DNA of 64,000 nt, from contig CAWIFM010000007.1 in NCBI GenBank assembly GCA_963835525.1, positions 1-64,000 of the forward strand, read 5' to 3'. Position 1 is the first letter of the stretch, and each line of letters starts with the position of its first letter. The stretch comes from DASSUW01 sp963835525. GTDB lineage: Bacteria; Actinomycetota; Thermoleophilia; Solirubrobacterales; Solirubrobacteraceae. The translations under genes and the position numbers were made by a program. The notes under the pieces are model-generated. The model was not told the DNA's origin and made no database searches. It was given only the letters and a program-made list of their open reading frames with translations. Positions 41,003 to 52,315 of the stretch are shown here, one piece after another.

Positions 41003-43624
41003 ATGAAGACCGACGAGATCCGCCGCACGTTCCAGGAGTTCTTCGAGTCGCGCGACCACACGCGGCTGCCGTCGGCCTCGCTCGTCCCGACCGCGTACGA
41101 CCCGTCGACGCTGCTCATCAGCGCCGGGATGCACCCGCTGAAGCCGTATTTCCTGGGCCAGGAGGCGCCGCCGCACAATCGGCTCACCTCCTGCCAGAAG
41201 TGCTTCCGGACGGTCGACATCGACAACATCGGCTCGACCTACCGGCACCTCACGTTCTTCGAGATGCTGGGCAACTTCTCGGTCGGCGACTACTTCAAGC
41301 AGGGCGCCGCGGAGTTCGCGTGGGAGCTCTCGATCCAGGGTTTCGGATTCGAACCCGACAAGATCTGGGCGACGGTCTTCGAGGGCGACGAGGAGCTCGG
41401 CCTCGGCCCCGACGAGGAGGCGATCGAGGTCTGGCTGGGCATCGGCGTCCCGCGCGAGCGGATCGTCCTGCTGCCGCGCAGCGAGAACTTCTGGCAGGCG
41501 GGCCCCACCGGCCCCTGCGGGCCCTGCAGCGAGCTCTACCTCGACCGCGGGCTCGAGTTCGGCGCCGAGGACGACCTGCCGGGCGGCGAGAACGAGCGCT
41601 TCCTGGAGTACTGGAACCTCGTGTTCATGCAGTACGACCAGAACCCGGTCAACACGCTCACCCCGCTGCCGGCCAACAACATCGACACGGGGCTCGGCCT
41701 CAATCGCCTGGCGGCGATCATGCAGGGCACGACGTCGGTGTTCGAGACCGACCAGATCCGCCCGCTCGTCGACCTCAGCGAGGAGCTCAGCGGCAAGCGC
41801 TACGGCGAGACCTTCGAGGTCGACCGCGCGATGCGGATCCTCGCCGACCACACCCGCGGCATGAGCTTCCTCGTCGCCGACGGCGTGGTCCCGTCGAACG
41901 AGGAGCGCGGCTACGTGCTGCGGCGGCTGATGCGCCGCGCCATCGTCCAGGGGCGGCGGCTCGGCATCGAGCCGGGCTTCCTCGTCCGCTACGGAGACGT
42001 CGTGCAGGAGCTGATGGCGCCCGCGTACCCCGAGCTGCACGAGCACAAGGACACGATCCGGATGTGGCTCGCGCGCGAGGAGGAGCAGTTCGGCCGCACG
42101 CTCGAGCAGGGCATGCGGCTGCTCGACGACGTGATCGCGCGCGCCAAGGACGCGGGCGAGGAGGGCATCGGCGCCGACCAGGCGTTCCTCCTGCACGACA
42201 CCCACGGCTTCCCGCTGGAGCTCACGCTCGAGCTGGCGGCCGAGCAGGACATGGGCGTCGACGAGCAGGGCTTCGAGGAGCTGATGGACGAGCAGCGCCG
42301 GCGCGCGCGCAGCCCCGGCCGCGGCGCCGCCGACAGCGACCGCGAGCGGATCGCCGCGTTCGCCGAGAGCACCGACGTCACCACCTTCACCGGCTACGAG
42401 ACGATCGAGCAGGCGACCGCCGTCGCATCGATCGCGCAGGAGGACGGGCGGGTGCTGGCCAAGCTCGTCGAGTCGCCGTTCTACGCCACCGGCGGCGGCC
42501 AGATCCACGACGACGGCGTGATCGAGTGCGAGGACGGCGGCTGCGCGGCGCGCGTGCTCGACGTCGTACGCGTCGGCGACGACCAGGCGCTGGTGCTGGA
42601 GCCGATCAAGGGCGAGCTGCACGAGGGCGAGCGCGTGGTCGCGCGCGTGGACCCCGCGCGCCGCCTGACCGAGCGCAACCACACCGCCACCCATCTGCTG
42701 CACGCGGCGCTGCGCGACGCGCTCGGCACCCACGTGCGCCAGGCCGGCTCCTACGTCGGCCCCGACAAGCTGCGGTTCGACTTCACGCACAGCGCGCCGA
42801 TGACCGACGAGGAGGTCCGCGCGGTCGAGGACGCGGTCAACCGCGAGATCGTGGCCGACCACCCGGTCCGCGCGCTCACCACCACGCTCGACGAGGCCAA
42901 GTCGCTCGGCGCGATGGCGCTGTTCGGCGAGAAGTACGGCGACGTCGTGCGGATGGTCGAGGTCGGCGACGGCCAGTGGTCGCGCGAGCTGTGCGGCGGC
43001 ACCCACGTGCGCAGCACCGGCGTGATCGGCGCCTTCAAGATCACCACCGAGACCTCGTCGGCGGCCAACGTGCGCCGGATCGAGGCGATCACCAGCGCGG
43101 CCGCGCTCGACGAGCTGCGCCACAACGACCGCGTGCTGACCGAGGCCGCGCACGTCCTGCGCACCTCGCCGCACCAGGTCGCCGAGGTGGCGGCCGACCG
43201 CGAGCGCAAGCGCCGCGAGCTGGAGAAGCAGTCGCAGCAGACCGCCCCGGCCGACACGTCGTTCGAGACGGTCGAGCTCGACGGCATCAAGGCGGCGTTC
43301 GAGATCAAGCAGCTCGACAACCCGAAGGCCCTCCCCGACCTCGCCGACCGCATCAAGAACCAGCTCGGCGACCCGGCGGTCGTCGTCCTCGGCGTCCCCG
43401 GCGACGGACGCGTGAACCTGCTCGTGGCGGCGACCCCGGGCGCGATCGAGCGCGGCGTCAAGGCCGGCACGGTGATCAAGGCGGCGGCGCAGGCGGTCGG
43501 CGGCGGCGGCGGCGGCCGCGACAACATGGCCCAGGCCGGCGGCAAGGACCCCGAGAAGCTCCCCGACGCCCTGGCCGCCGCGCGCGCGGAGATCGAGCGC
43601 GCCCTTGCGGGTTCTGGCGCTTGA
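41003..43624 (+). CDS. alaS: Alanyl-tRNA synthetase
   Basis: A complete 873-aa class II synthetase. Aminoacylation core: ISAGMHPLKPYFLGQEAPPH, FRTVDIDNIGSTYRHLTFFE and the NNIDTGLGLNRLAAIMQG motif 3. The editing domain has the zinc motif HTATHLLHAALRD and CGGTHVRSTG, which removes mischarged Ser or Gly. The C-terminal DHHA1 domain follows (GDPAVVVLGVPGDGRVNLLV to the Gly-rich GGGGGGRDNMAQAGGKDP). The start is ATG 41003. It overlaps ruvX by 20 nt, so the two are coupled. Confidence 0.97.
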   Translation: MKTDEIRRTFQEFFESRDHTRLPSASLVPTAYDPSTLLISAGMHPLKPYFLGQEAPPHNRLTSCQKCFRTVDIDNIGSTYRHLTFFEMLGNFSVGDYFKQGAAEFAWELSIQGFGFEPDKIWATVFEGDEELGLGPDEEAIEVWLGIGVPRERIVLLPRSENFWQAGPTGPCGPCSELYLDRGLEFGAEDDLPGGENERFLEYWNLVFMQYDQNPVNTLTPLPANNIDTGLGLNRLAAIMQGTTSVFETDQIRPLVDLSEELSGKRYGETFEVDRAMRILADHTRGMSFLVADGVVPSNEERGYVLRRLMRRAIVQGRRLGIEPGFLVRYGDVVQELMAPAYPELHEHKDTIRMWLAREEEQFGRTLEQGMRLLDDVIARAKDAGEEGIGADQAFLLHDTHGFPLELTLELAAEQDMGVDEQGFEELMDEQRRRARSPGRGAADSDRERIAAFAESTDVTTFTGYETIEQATAVASIAQEDGRVLAKLVESPFYATGGGQIHDDGVIECEDGGCAARVLDVVRVGDDQALVLEPIKGELHEGERVVARVDPARRLTERNHTATHLLHAALRDALGTHVRQAGSYVGPDKLRFDFTHSAPMTDEEVRAVEDAVNREIVADHPVRALTTTLDEAKSLGAMALFGEKYGDVVRMVEVGDGQWSRELCGGTHVRSTGVIGAFKITTETSSAANVRRIEAITSAAALDELRHNDRVLTEAAHVLRTSPHQVAEVAADRERKRRELEKQSQQTAPADTSFETVELDGIKAAFEIKQLDNPKALPDLADRIKNQLGDPAVVVLGVPGDGRVNLLVAATPGAIERGVKAGTVIKAAAQAVGGGGGGRDNMAQAGGKDPEKLPDALAAARAEIERALAGSGA

Positions 43625-44060
43625 CTACGGCGCGGCCCGCTGCGGCGCCGCGGCATCTGATCCGTCGGGCACGCTGGCGACGCCGCTCGAGCCGATCCTG
43701 AGGCCCGGCACCAAGGTCGGGCTGCGGCAGATCGCCGCGCTGGCGCACGAGCTCGGCGCCGAGCGGATCGTCATCGGCCTGCCGGTCTCGCTGAGCGGTG
43801 GCGACAGCGCCCAGACGCGCGAGACGCGTCAATTCGCTGACCGCCTGGGGGCCGTCACGCGGGTCCCGATCGAGCTCTACGACGAGCGCTTCACCACGTC
43901 CCTGGCGCAGCAGGCCGGGGGAGAGGCCTCGCTGGATTCTCGCGCGGCGGCCGTTCTTCTCGACGAATGGCTGAATGTACGAGGGGGTGCTGCCGATAGA
44001 GGAGTGAGTGGAGTCCTCGATCAAGAGCACCACGCCCGCGATCCCCGCGGGCCTCGATGA
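43605..44060 (+). CDS. ruvX: YqgF/RuvX family nuclease (pre-16S rRNA or Holliday junction resolvase-like)
   Basis: A 151-aa RNase H-fold protein starting at TTG 43605. VLALDYGAARCG (first catalytic Asp), RIVIGLPVSLSG and ELYDERFTTSLAQQA (catalytic Glu/Asp block) match YqgF/RuvX, with SRAAAVLLDEWL at the C-terminus giving the last acidic residue. YqgF matures 16S rRNA in E. coli. It overlaps alaS by 20 nt and the next gene by 53 nt. The final residues beyond LNVRGG are low-complexity and may be a non-conserved tail. Confidence 0.92.
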   Translation: MRVLALDYGAARCGAAASDPSGTLATPLEPILRPGTKVGLRQIAALAHELGAERIVIGLPVSLSGGDSAQTRETRQFADRLGAVTRVPIELYDERFTTSLAQQAGGEASLDSRAAAVLLDEWLNVRGGAADRGVSGVLDQEHHARDPRGPR

Positions 44061-47000
44061 TCCGGCCGGCGGCCCAGCCGACGCGCTGGACGACGTCCTG
44101 CGGCAGATCATCGGCGGCTACTTCGTCCTGACCGACGGTCAGGGCTCGGTGTCGAAGTGGTCCGAGCCGGCGGAGCTGCTGTTCGGCCGCCCGGCCGCCG
44201 AGGTGCTCGGTCAGTCCTTCTTCCAGACGCTGATCAAGGCGCCCGTCCCGGCCGCGGCCGAGACCTGGCGACGCTTCCTGGAGGCCGGCGAGGCGCCCAG
44301 CGCGCCCGGCCGCGTCGAGGTCACCGCCATCATGGCCGAGGGCGACGACTTCTCGATGGAGGCCGTCTTCGTCCCGGTCAAGCTCGACGAGGGCTTCGAC
44401 TTCTCGCTCTTCCTCGAGGACCTCGGCTTCGAGCTCCCGACCAACCTCATGCTCCAGCGCATGCGAGCCCAGCACCCCGTCGTGGTGCGCGCGATGCGCC
44501 AGGCGCTCGAGACCGAGCCGCAGCCCTGGGAGGGCTGGCGCACGGCCGGCACGCTCGTCGTCTTCCGCCCGCTGAAGGCGACCCCGTGGGTGGAGGCCGA
44601 GCTGGCCCGCCGCGAGGCCGTCCGCGCCGAGGCCGACGCTGAAGTCGAGGAGCGCCTCACCAATCTCGACCCCGGCATCCAGGGCAACTCGGTCGCCGAC
44701 CTCGACGACGCGGCCGCCGTGGTGGCGCGCCTGCTGTCGGCGATGGAGCGGATCGACGAGCTCGAGCGCGTCGCGCTCGGTCTTCCCGGCCAGCTCGAGG
44801 AGGCCCGCCAGGCCGCCGAGCGCCGCGCCGAGGCCGCCGAGCGCGAGGCCGCCGCCCTTCGCGCCGAGGTCCAGCGCCTCGCCGCCGCCGGCGGCAGCAG
44901 CGACGACAAGGAGCTTCTCGCCCGCCTCGAGCGGCTCGAGCGCGCCAAGCTCGACGCCGAGCAGGACAATCACGACCGCGGCCGAGCGCTCGACGTCGCC
45001 GAGGCCGCGCGCGCCGAGCTGGCCGCCCGCCTCGACCGCCTGGAGCGCCAGCGCGCCGAGTCCTCGGCTGCCGCCGACGCTCGCCTGGCCACCGCCGTCG
45101 CCGAGGCCCAGCGCCGCGCCGAAGAGGCCGTTCAGGAGTCCTCGCGCCGCGCCGCCGAGGTCGAGGCCCGCCTCGCCGAGATCGGCACCGGCGCCGACGA
45201 GAGCGCCCTCGCCGCCCAGCTCGAGCAGGTCCGCGCCGAGCACGAGGAGGCCGCCCAGGCTGCCCGTACCGAGCTGGCCGCCACGCTCGACCGCTTGGAG
45301 CGCGACCGCGCCCGTGAGGCCGAGGCGTCCCGCGCCGAGCTCGCCGCCGCGCTGCAGCGCGTCGAGCACGTCCAGCGCGAGGCCGACGCCCTGCGCGAGC
45401 AGCTCGCGACCGTCACCGTCGAGCACGCCGAGGCGGGCGACGACCGCCGCCGGCTCGACGACCTCGCCCGCGAGTTCGAGGCCACGCGCGCCCGCATCGA
45501 CGGCCTGCGCGACGGGCTTGCCAGCGCGGCCGACGTCGAGGCCCTGCTCGCGCCGCTGCGCGCTAGCGCCGCCGATGTCCAGGCGCTCCGCGAGGAGATC
45601 GAGCCGCTGCGCGCGACCGCCGCGGACGTCGACGCGCTGCGCCAGGAGCTCGCGCCGCTGCGCACCGGAACCGCTGAGCTCGACACCCTGCGCGCCGAGC
45701 TCGAGGCGCTCCGCTCCGGCGCCGCCGACCTGAACGCCCTGCGCGGCCAGGTCGAGTCACTGCGCGGCGGGCTGCCCGACCTCGACCCGCTGCACCAGCA
45801 GGTCGCGGCCATCCCGGCGCTCCAGGCTCGCCTCGACGCCCTCCAGACCGCCACCGCCGGCCTCGCCACCCTCGAGGAACGCCTCGACGCCCTTCAGTCC
45901 ACCGACGACCTCGACGCGCTGCGCGCCGAGCTCGGCACGTTGCACCAGAGCGCCGCCGAGCTGAACGCCGTCCGCGAGGAGATCGCCGCGCTCCGCGCCA
46001 CGTCCGGCGAGGTCGAGACCCTCCGGCGCGACCACGACGCGCTGCGCGCCCAGCAGGAGCACGTCCGCGGCTGGCTCGACGAGGCCCGCCGCGAGCGCGA
46101 CGAGTTCCGTGCCGCCGGCGAGCGCACCGTCGCCCAGGTCGAGGAGCTGCGTCGCTCGCTCGAGGAGCGCGAGAGCGACCCGGCGATCCCGGCCGCCCAG
46201 GCCGTCGAGCTCGGCGGCGAGGTCGACGCGCTCCGCAGCGCCGAGCAGGCGCTGCGCATGCGCCTGGCCGAGCTGTCGGCCGCCGGCGAGGCGACCACCC
46301 GCCGCATCGACGAGCTGGCCGAGACCGAGCGCACCCTGAACGTCCGCCTCGAGACGCTCGCGAGCGCGACCGAGACCGTCCGCGAGGACGCTCTGGCGCG
46401 CGTCGGCGAGGTGGCCGACGCCAACCACGCGATTGCGCGGCGGCTCGACGAACTCGCCGCCGACCGCCGGGTGGACGAGCTCGCCGCTGCCGTCGAGGCG
46501 CTGCGGCACGCCGGCCCGGACCCCCGCGTCGACGAGCTTGCCGCCGCCGTCGAGGCGCTGCGGCACGCCGGCCCGGATCCGCGCGTCGACGAGCTCGCTG
46601 CCGCCGTGGAGGCAGCGCGACAGACCGACCCGCGCGTCGACGAGCTCGCCGCCGCCGTCGAGCAGCTGCGCTCCGCAGAGGCCGACCCGCGCGTCGACGA
46701 GGCCGCGGCCGTCGCCGCCCGCGCCGAGGCGCTCGCCGCCGAGGCCGCCAAGGCCGGTCGCGACAACACTTCCGTCGTCGAGGAGCTCCAGGAGCGCCTG
46801 GCCGAGGTCGACCGCGGCGCCGGCGGGGTGCTCACCGACGTCCGCGCCCTGCGCGACCGGCTCGACGAGGTCTCCACCGTCGCCCGCTCCGCCCAGGAGG
46901 CCGCGACCGGCGGCCGTCCCGAGGTCGAGGAGCTGCACGCCGCCCTCGCCCGGCTCGGCGCCGAGGTCGAGGTCGCCCGCTCGCAGGTCGAGCACGCAGG

Positions 47001-48174
47001 CCACGAGGCGCTCGGCGCCCGCGAGCAGGCCGCCACCGCCGGTGAGGCCGCCGCCGCCGCCCGCGACGACGCCGCCGCCGCGCGCGACGAGGCCGTCGCC
47101 CTGCGCCGCGAGCTGACCGCCGCCGACGAGCGCCACACCGCGCTGGCCGTCGACATCAAGCGCGCCGCCGACTCCGCCGAGGCCGCCAAGACCGACGCAG
47201 CGACGGCCAAGAAGGCCACCGAGAAGCTGACCGACCTCGACGCCAAGGCCCAGGCCCTGCGCACCGAGATGACCACCGGCCGCGAGCGGCTGGAGGCGAT
47301 CGGCGAGCGCGTCGAGCGGCTCGGCAAGGACGTCGTCGAGTCCGGCCAGACCGCCGGCGCCGCGCTCGAGGCCCAGGGCGCCGAGCTGCGCTCCGAGCTG
47401 ACCGCCGTCCGCCGCATCGCCGAGGACGCGCGCGAAGGGATCGAGACGCTCCGCACGGACCTCGAGGGCCTGCGCGGCCTGCGCGAGGATGCCGCCGCCG
47501 CCCGCTCGGCCGCCGAGGCCGGCGACCGCAAGGTCGAGGCGATGCAGGCCGAGCTCACCTTCGCGCTCAAGCAGCTCGAGGACGTCAAGGCTGGCCTGAC
47601 CTCCGCCGGCCAGGCAGCCGTGATCGCCCGCCGCGAGGCCGAGCAGGCCAAGCGCGCGGCCCAGCAGAGCGCCGCCGACGGCAACTCAGGCGTCACCGAG
47701 GTCTTCCAGCAGCTGCTGGCCGCCGCCCGCGGCGAGGGCGTGCCCGCGTCGGCGCAGCGCAGCGGCCTGCGCCGCGGGAACACGCCCGCGCAGGACCTCA
47801 AGCGCAAGTCGGAGATCACCGCCCGCCCGCCGCGCCACGGGTTCGACGATGCCGGCAACCCGATGGCTATCCTCGGTCTCGACGGCCGGTTCCGCGAGCT
47901 GAACCCTGCGTTTGCAAGACTGGTGGGGTACCAGGAGAACGCGTTCGCGAAGGCCTATTGGCCGTCGCCGCATGACCGCGCCGGGTATACGCAGCAGCAG
48001 GAGCAGTTGCGCCAGCTTGCATCGGGGGAGATCGATTCCGTGGACGTACAGAGCACCTACATGCATGGCCAGGGCCTGATGGTTCCCGTCGTCGGGACCC
48101 TCAAGGTCGTCCCCGGTGAGGACGGCCTGCCGCTCCACCTGCTGCTGGAAGCGGAGGATCGGCACACCTCCTGA
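44008..48174 (+). CDS. Giant PAS / coiled-coil / PAS protein, unknown function
   Basis: A 1388-aa protein from GTG 44008. Residues 25-150 form a PAS-like domain (DVLRQIIGGYFVLTDGQGSV, FGRPAAEVLGQSFFQTLIKA). Residues about 200-1270 are an almost unbroken Ala/Glu/Arg/Leu coiled coil with internal repeats (see 46471-46692). A second PAS domain ends the protein (NPMAILGLDGRFRELNPAFA, LVGYQENAFAKAYWP, LMVPVVGTLKVVPGEDGLPL). It has no TM helix, kinase, cyclase or ATPase domain. A long scaffold with sensory ends, perhaps polar or pilus-linked given mltG and pilBTC downstream, is possible but unproven. Confidence 0.82.
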   Translation: MESSIKSTTPAIPAGLDDPAGGPADALDDVLRQIIGGYFVLTDGQGSVSKWSEPAELLFGRPAAEVLGQSFFQTLIKAPVPAAAETWRRFLEAGEAPSAPGRVEVTAIMAEGDDFSMEAVFVPVKLDEGFDFSLFLEDLGFELPTNLMLQRMRAQHPVVVRAMRQALETEPQPWEGWRTAGTLVVFRPLKATPWVEAELARREAVRAEADAEVEERLTNLDPGIQGNSVADLDDAAAVVARLLSAMERIDELERVALGLPGQLEEARQAAERRAEAAEREAAALRAEVQRLAAAGGSSDDKELLARLERLERAKLDAEQDNHDRGRALDVAEAARAELAARLDRLERQRAESSAAADARLATAVAEAQRRAEEAVQESSRRAAEVEARLAEIGTGADESALAAQLEQVRAEHEEAAQAARTELAATLDRLERDRAREAEASRAELAAALQRVEHVQREADALREQLATVTVEHAEAGDDRRRLDDLAREFEATRARIDGLRDGLASAADVEALLAPLRASAADVQALREEIEPLRATAADVDALRQELAPLRTGTAELDTLRAELEALRSGAADLNALRGQVESLRGGLPDLDPLHQQVAAIPALQARLDALQTATAGLATLEERLDALQSTDDLDALRAELGTLHQSAAELNAVREEIAALRATSGEVETLRRDHDALRAQQEHVRGWLDEARRERDEFRAAGERTVAQVEELRRSLEERESDPAIPAAQAVELGGEVDALRSAEQALRMRLAELSAAGEATTRRIDELAETERTLNVRLETLASATETVREDALARVGEVADANHAIARRLDELAADRRVDELAAAVEALRHAGPDPRVDELAAAVEALRHAGPDPRVDELAAAVEAARQTDPRVDELAAAVEQLRSAEADPRVDEAAAVAARAEALAAEAAKAGRDNTSVVEELQERLAEVDRGAGGVLTDVRALRDRLDEVSTVARSAQEAATGGRPEVEELHAALARLGAEVEVARSQVEHAGHEALGAREQAATAGEAAAAARDDAAAARDEAVALRRELTAADERHTALAVDIKRAADSAEAAKTDAATAKKATEKLTDLDAKAQALRTEMTTGRERLEAIGERVERLGKDVVESGQTAGAALEAQGAELRSELTAVRRIAEDAREGIETLRTDLEGLRGLREDAAAARSAAEAGDRKVEAMQAELTFALKQLEDVKAGLTSAGQAAVIARREAEQAKRAAQQSAADGNSGVTEVFQQLLAAARGEGVPASAQRSGLRRGNTPAQDLKRKSEITARPPRHGFDDAGNPMAILGLDGRFRELNPAFARLVGYQENAFAKAYWPSPHDRAGYTQQQEQLRQLASGEIDSVDVQSTYMHGQGLMVPVVGTLKVVPGEDGLPLHLLLEAEDRHTS
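46471..46692 (+). repeat. Tandem 57-bp coding repeats in the coiled-coil gene
   Basis: Four consecutive copies of the unit VDELAAAVEALRHAGPDPR occur at 46471-46527, 46528-46584, 46585-46635 (shortened) and 46636-46692. The first two are nearly identical at DNA level, pointing to recent duplication or slippage. A looser ~21-residue repeat (AADVxALRxELxPLR-like) occupies about 45540-46040. Confidence 0.85.
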
Positions 48175-49511
48175 TGGCCTTCGGCCGCAAGGGAGAAGAC
48201 GGGGAGCGCTCCGCCGAGGAGCGCGCCCGGGCCGCTGCCGAGCGCGCGGCCCGGCGAGAGCAGCCGCCCCCGCCCGCGGAGACGTTCCAGGAGACGGCGC
48301 CGCCTGACCGCCGCGACGAGACCTACGATCTCGAGTGGGAGGATCCCGCCCCCACCGTGACCGTCGTCCAGGATCGTCCGCCACCCCCGCGCCGCGTGCC
48401 GTCGTCACGCCGGCCCATCCGCCGCCGGCCGGCGCCCCGCCCGCGCGGCGGAAGCTCGTGGGGCCGCCGCATCCTCGCCGTCGTCGCCCTGCTGGCGATC
48501 GGCTTCGCCCTCTACATGATCAACGCCGTCTTCCAGCCCTTCCACGGCGACGGCTCCGGGGAGCCCGTGCAGGTCTCGATCCCCGAGAACACCGACGCGG
48601 GCACGATCGGCGATCTGCTGGCCGAGAAGGGCGTCGTCGCCAGCGGGAGCTTCTTCGAGCTCAACGCCACCCTGACCGGCCGCCGCGGCTCGCTGCGGCC
48701 CGGCGAGTACACGCTGACGCAGGACATGAGCTACGGCGACGCCATCGCGGCGCTGGAGAAGGGCCCGAAGGTCAAGGTCGTGCCCACCGTCAACGTCACC
48801 GTGCCGGAGGGCCTCTCGATCCGCGAGGCGGCGCCGGTGGTCGACAAGCAGCCGCTGAAGGGCAGCTACCGCAAGGCCGCGAGCGAGCGCCGCGTGCTGC
48901 GCCGGATCCGCCGGCTCGGCGCGCCGCGCGGGACCGACACGGCCGAGGGCTTCATGTTCCCGGCCACCTACACGCTGGTCGACGGCAGCCCGGCGCGCGA
49001 TCTGGTGAGCAAGCAGCTCGCCGCCTTCGAGGACAACTTCAACGGCATCGACATGCGCTACGCCAAGCGCAAGAACCTGACCCGCTACGACATCCTCATC
49101 ATCGCCTCGCTGATCGAGCGCGAGGTGCAGATCGACAAGGAGCGCTCGCTGGTGGCGGCCGTGATCTACAACCGCCTGGCCATGGGCGAGCCGCTCGGCA
49201 TCGACGCGACGATCCGCTACGAGAAGCGCAACTGGTCCGAGCCGCTGAAGGTGAGCGAGCTGGAGGAGGTCACGCCCTACAACACGCGCAAGGTGGGCGG
49301 CCTGCCGCCGACGCCGATCGGCAACCCGGGCCGCAAGTCACTCGAGGCGGCGGCCAACCCTGCGCGCGAGGACTACCTGTTCTACGTGATCAAGCCCTGC
49401 GGGAACGGCGCGCACAACTTCTCGTCGACCCTGTCCGAGTTCACGCGCGACTCCGAGGCCTACGACGCCAAGCGCAAGGAGCTCGGCGGCAAGTCGCCCG
49501 TCGACTGTTGA
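48174..49511 (+). CDS. mltG: Endolytic murein transglycosylase
   Basis: A 445-aa YceG/MltG protein. About 90 charged N-terminal residues precede one TM helix (ILAVVALLAIGFALYMIN). The LysM-like and catalytic YceG domain follows: SIPENTDAGTIGDLLAEKGV, TAEGFMFPATYTLVDGSPA, IIASLIEREVQIDKERSLVA (catalytic Glu) and AVIYNRLAMGEPLGIDATIR. NTRKVGGLPPTPIGNPGRKS is the conserved C-terminal block. It cleaves nascent peptidoglycan strands in the envelope. The start ATG shares a base with the stop of the coiled-coil gene. Confidence 0.94.
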   Translation: MAFGRKGEDGERSAEERARAAAERAARREQPPPPAETFQETAPPDRRDETYDLEWEDPAPTVTVVQDRPPPPRRVPSSRRPIRRRPAPRPRGGSSWGRRILAVVALLAIGFALYMINAVFQPFHGDGSGEPVQVSIPENTDAGTIGDLLAEKGVVASGSFFELNATLTGRRGSLRPGEYTLTQDMSYGDAIAALEKGPKVKVVPTVNVTVPEGLSIREAAPVVDKQPLKGSYRKAASERRVLRRIRRLGAPRGTDTAEGFMFPATYTLVDGSPARDLVSKQLAAFEDNFNGIDMRYAKRKNLTRYDILIIASLIEREVQIDKERSLVAAVIYNRLAMGEPLGIDATIRYEKRNWSEPLKVSELEEVTPYNTRKVGGLPPTPIGNPGRKSLEAAANPAREDYLFYVIKPCGNGAHNFSSTLSEFTRDSEAYDAKRKELGGKSPVDC

Positions 49512-50304
49512 CGACCTACCTCGGTGTCTGCGGCTGGCCCGTGGCGCACTCGCGCTCGCCGCAGATGCAGAACGCGGCGCTCGCCGCCGCCGGGCTGGCG
49601 GACTGGCGCTACCTGCGGCTGCCGCTGCCGCCGGAGCTCTTCGAGGACGCGGTGCGGGCGCTGCCGGCGGCGGGCTTCCGCGGCGTCAACGTCACGATCC
49701 CGCACAAGCACGCCGCGCTGGCGCTGGCCGACGAGATGACGGTGGCGGCGCAGGCGATCGGCGCGGCGAACACGCTGACCTTCGAGGACGGCCGCATCCA
49801 CGCCGACAACACCGACGCCCCCGGGCTGATCGCGGCGATCGGCGAGCGCGTGGACGGCCGTTCGGCGCTGGTCCTGGGGGCGGGCGGAGCGGGGCGTGCC
49901 GTGGCCTGGGCGCTGCGGACCGCCGGAGCGCAGGTTTCGGTCTGGAACCGCACCCCGGAGCGAGCCACGGAGCTGGCGGGCGCGCTGGGCGTGCGCGCGG
50001 TGGAGGTCTGCGGGCGCGCTGACATCGTCGTCAACTGCACCTCGGTGGGGCTCGAATCCGGGGAGGACCCGTTCAAGGCGCTTCCGATCGAGGCCGATGA
50101 ACTGAGTGCCGGAAGCCTGGTTGTGGACTTGGTCTACCGGGCCGGAGGCACGCAATTCCTCGAAGCGGCGAGAACACGAGGGGCACGCGTGATCGACGGT
50201 CTGGAGGTCCTGGTCGCACAAGGCGCAGCGTCGTTCGAGCGCTGGACCGGCCTTGAGGCGCCGCGCGAGGCGATGCGCGCGGCCGCCACGACCATCGCCA
50301 TCAC

Positions 50305-50308
<4 letters not shown>
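49508..50308 (+). CDS. aroE: Shikimate dehydrogenase
   Basis: A 266-aa enzyme of the aromatic amino acid pathway, reducing 3-dehydroshikimate with NADPH. The substrate site is GVCGWPVAHSRSPQMQNAAL and VNVTIPHKHAAL (catalytic Lys), with NTLTFEDGRIHADNTDAPG. The cofactor domain has ALVLGAGGAGRAVAWAL and NRTPERATELA. TTG 49508 overlaps the mltG stop (TTGA), and the aroE stop overlaps the pilB ATG. The order mltG-aroE is common in bacteria. Confidence 0.95.
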
Positions 50309-52104
<1,796 letters not shown>

Positions 52105-52119
52105 CGGGACGCCGGCACC

Positions 52120-52140
52120 AAGGGGGGTCAGACCCCCCTT
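52120..52140. repeat. G/C palindrome copy 1 (AAGGGGGGTC-A-complement)
   Basis: A perfect 21-nt palindrome: arm AAGGGGGGTC, central A, then GACCCCCCTT. It lies 16 nt after the pilB stop. A second copy is at 52232. Similar GGGGTCAGACCCC elements are known as dispersed repeats in many genomes. Confidence 0.85.
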
Positions 52141-52231
52141 AAGGCGGTTCGCGCGGCCGTGAGCCGGATTTGGCTCCGCGCCAGGGTTCCGGCGCGGGCG
52201 CGTCCCGGGCCTCGACGAGCGCTCAGGGAGC

Positions 52232-52258
52232 AAGGGGGGTCAGACCCCCCTTGGTTTT
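52232..52258 (+). terminator. G/C palindrome copy 2 followed by a T-run
   Basis: The same palindrome as at 52120 (52232-52252), here followed by GGTTTTTG, so it can act as a Rho-independent terminator for the pilB transcript. A related palindrome GGGGTCG-CGACCCC lies at 52264-52277. The interval 52105-52315 holds no gene that I can support. Confidence 0.65.
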
Positions 52259-52315
52259 TGGGTGGGGTCGCGACCCCCCTTCAGTCGCGCGCTCGCGGTG
52301 CCGATGTAAAGCCTC

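Noticed and set aside
46471..46692. CRISPR array
   Set aside because: The repeats are in-frame codons of a coiled coil without unique spacers, and no cas gene is in the window.
45894..47858. Long minus-strand open frame (654 codons) opposite the coiled-coil gene
   Set aside because: Ser/Ala/Arg-rich translation typical of the antisense of Ala/Glu/Arg-rich high-GC coding sequence; no motif, and the plus strand is clearly coding.
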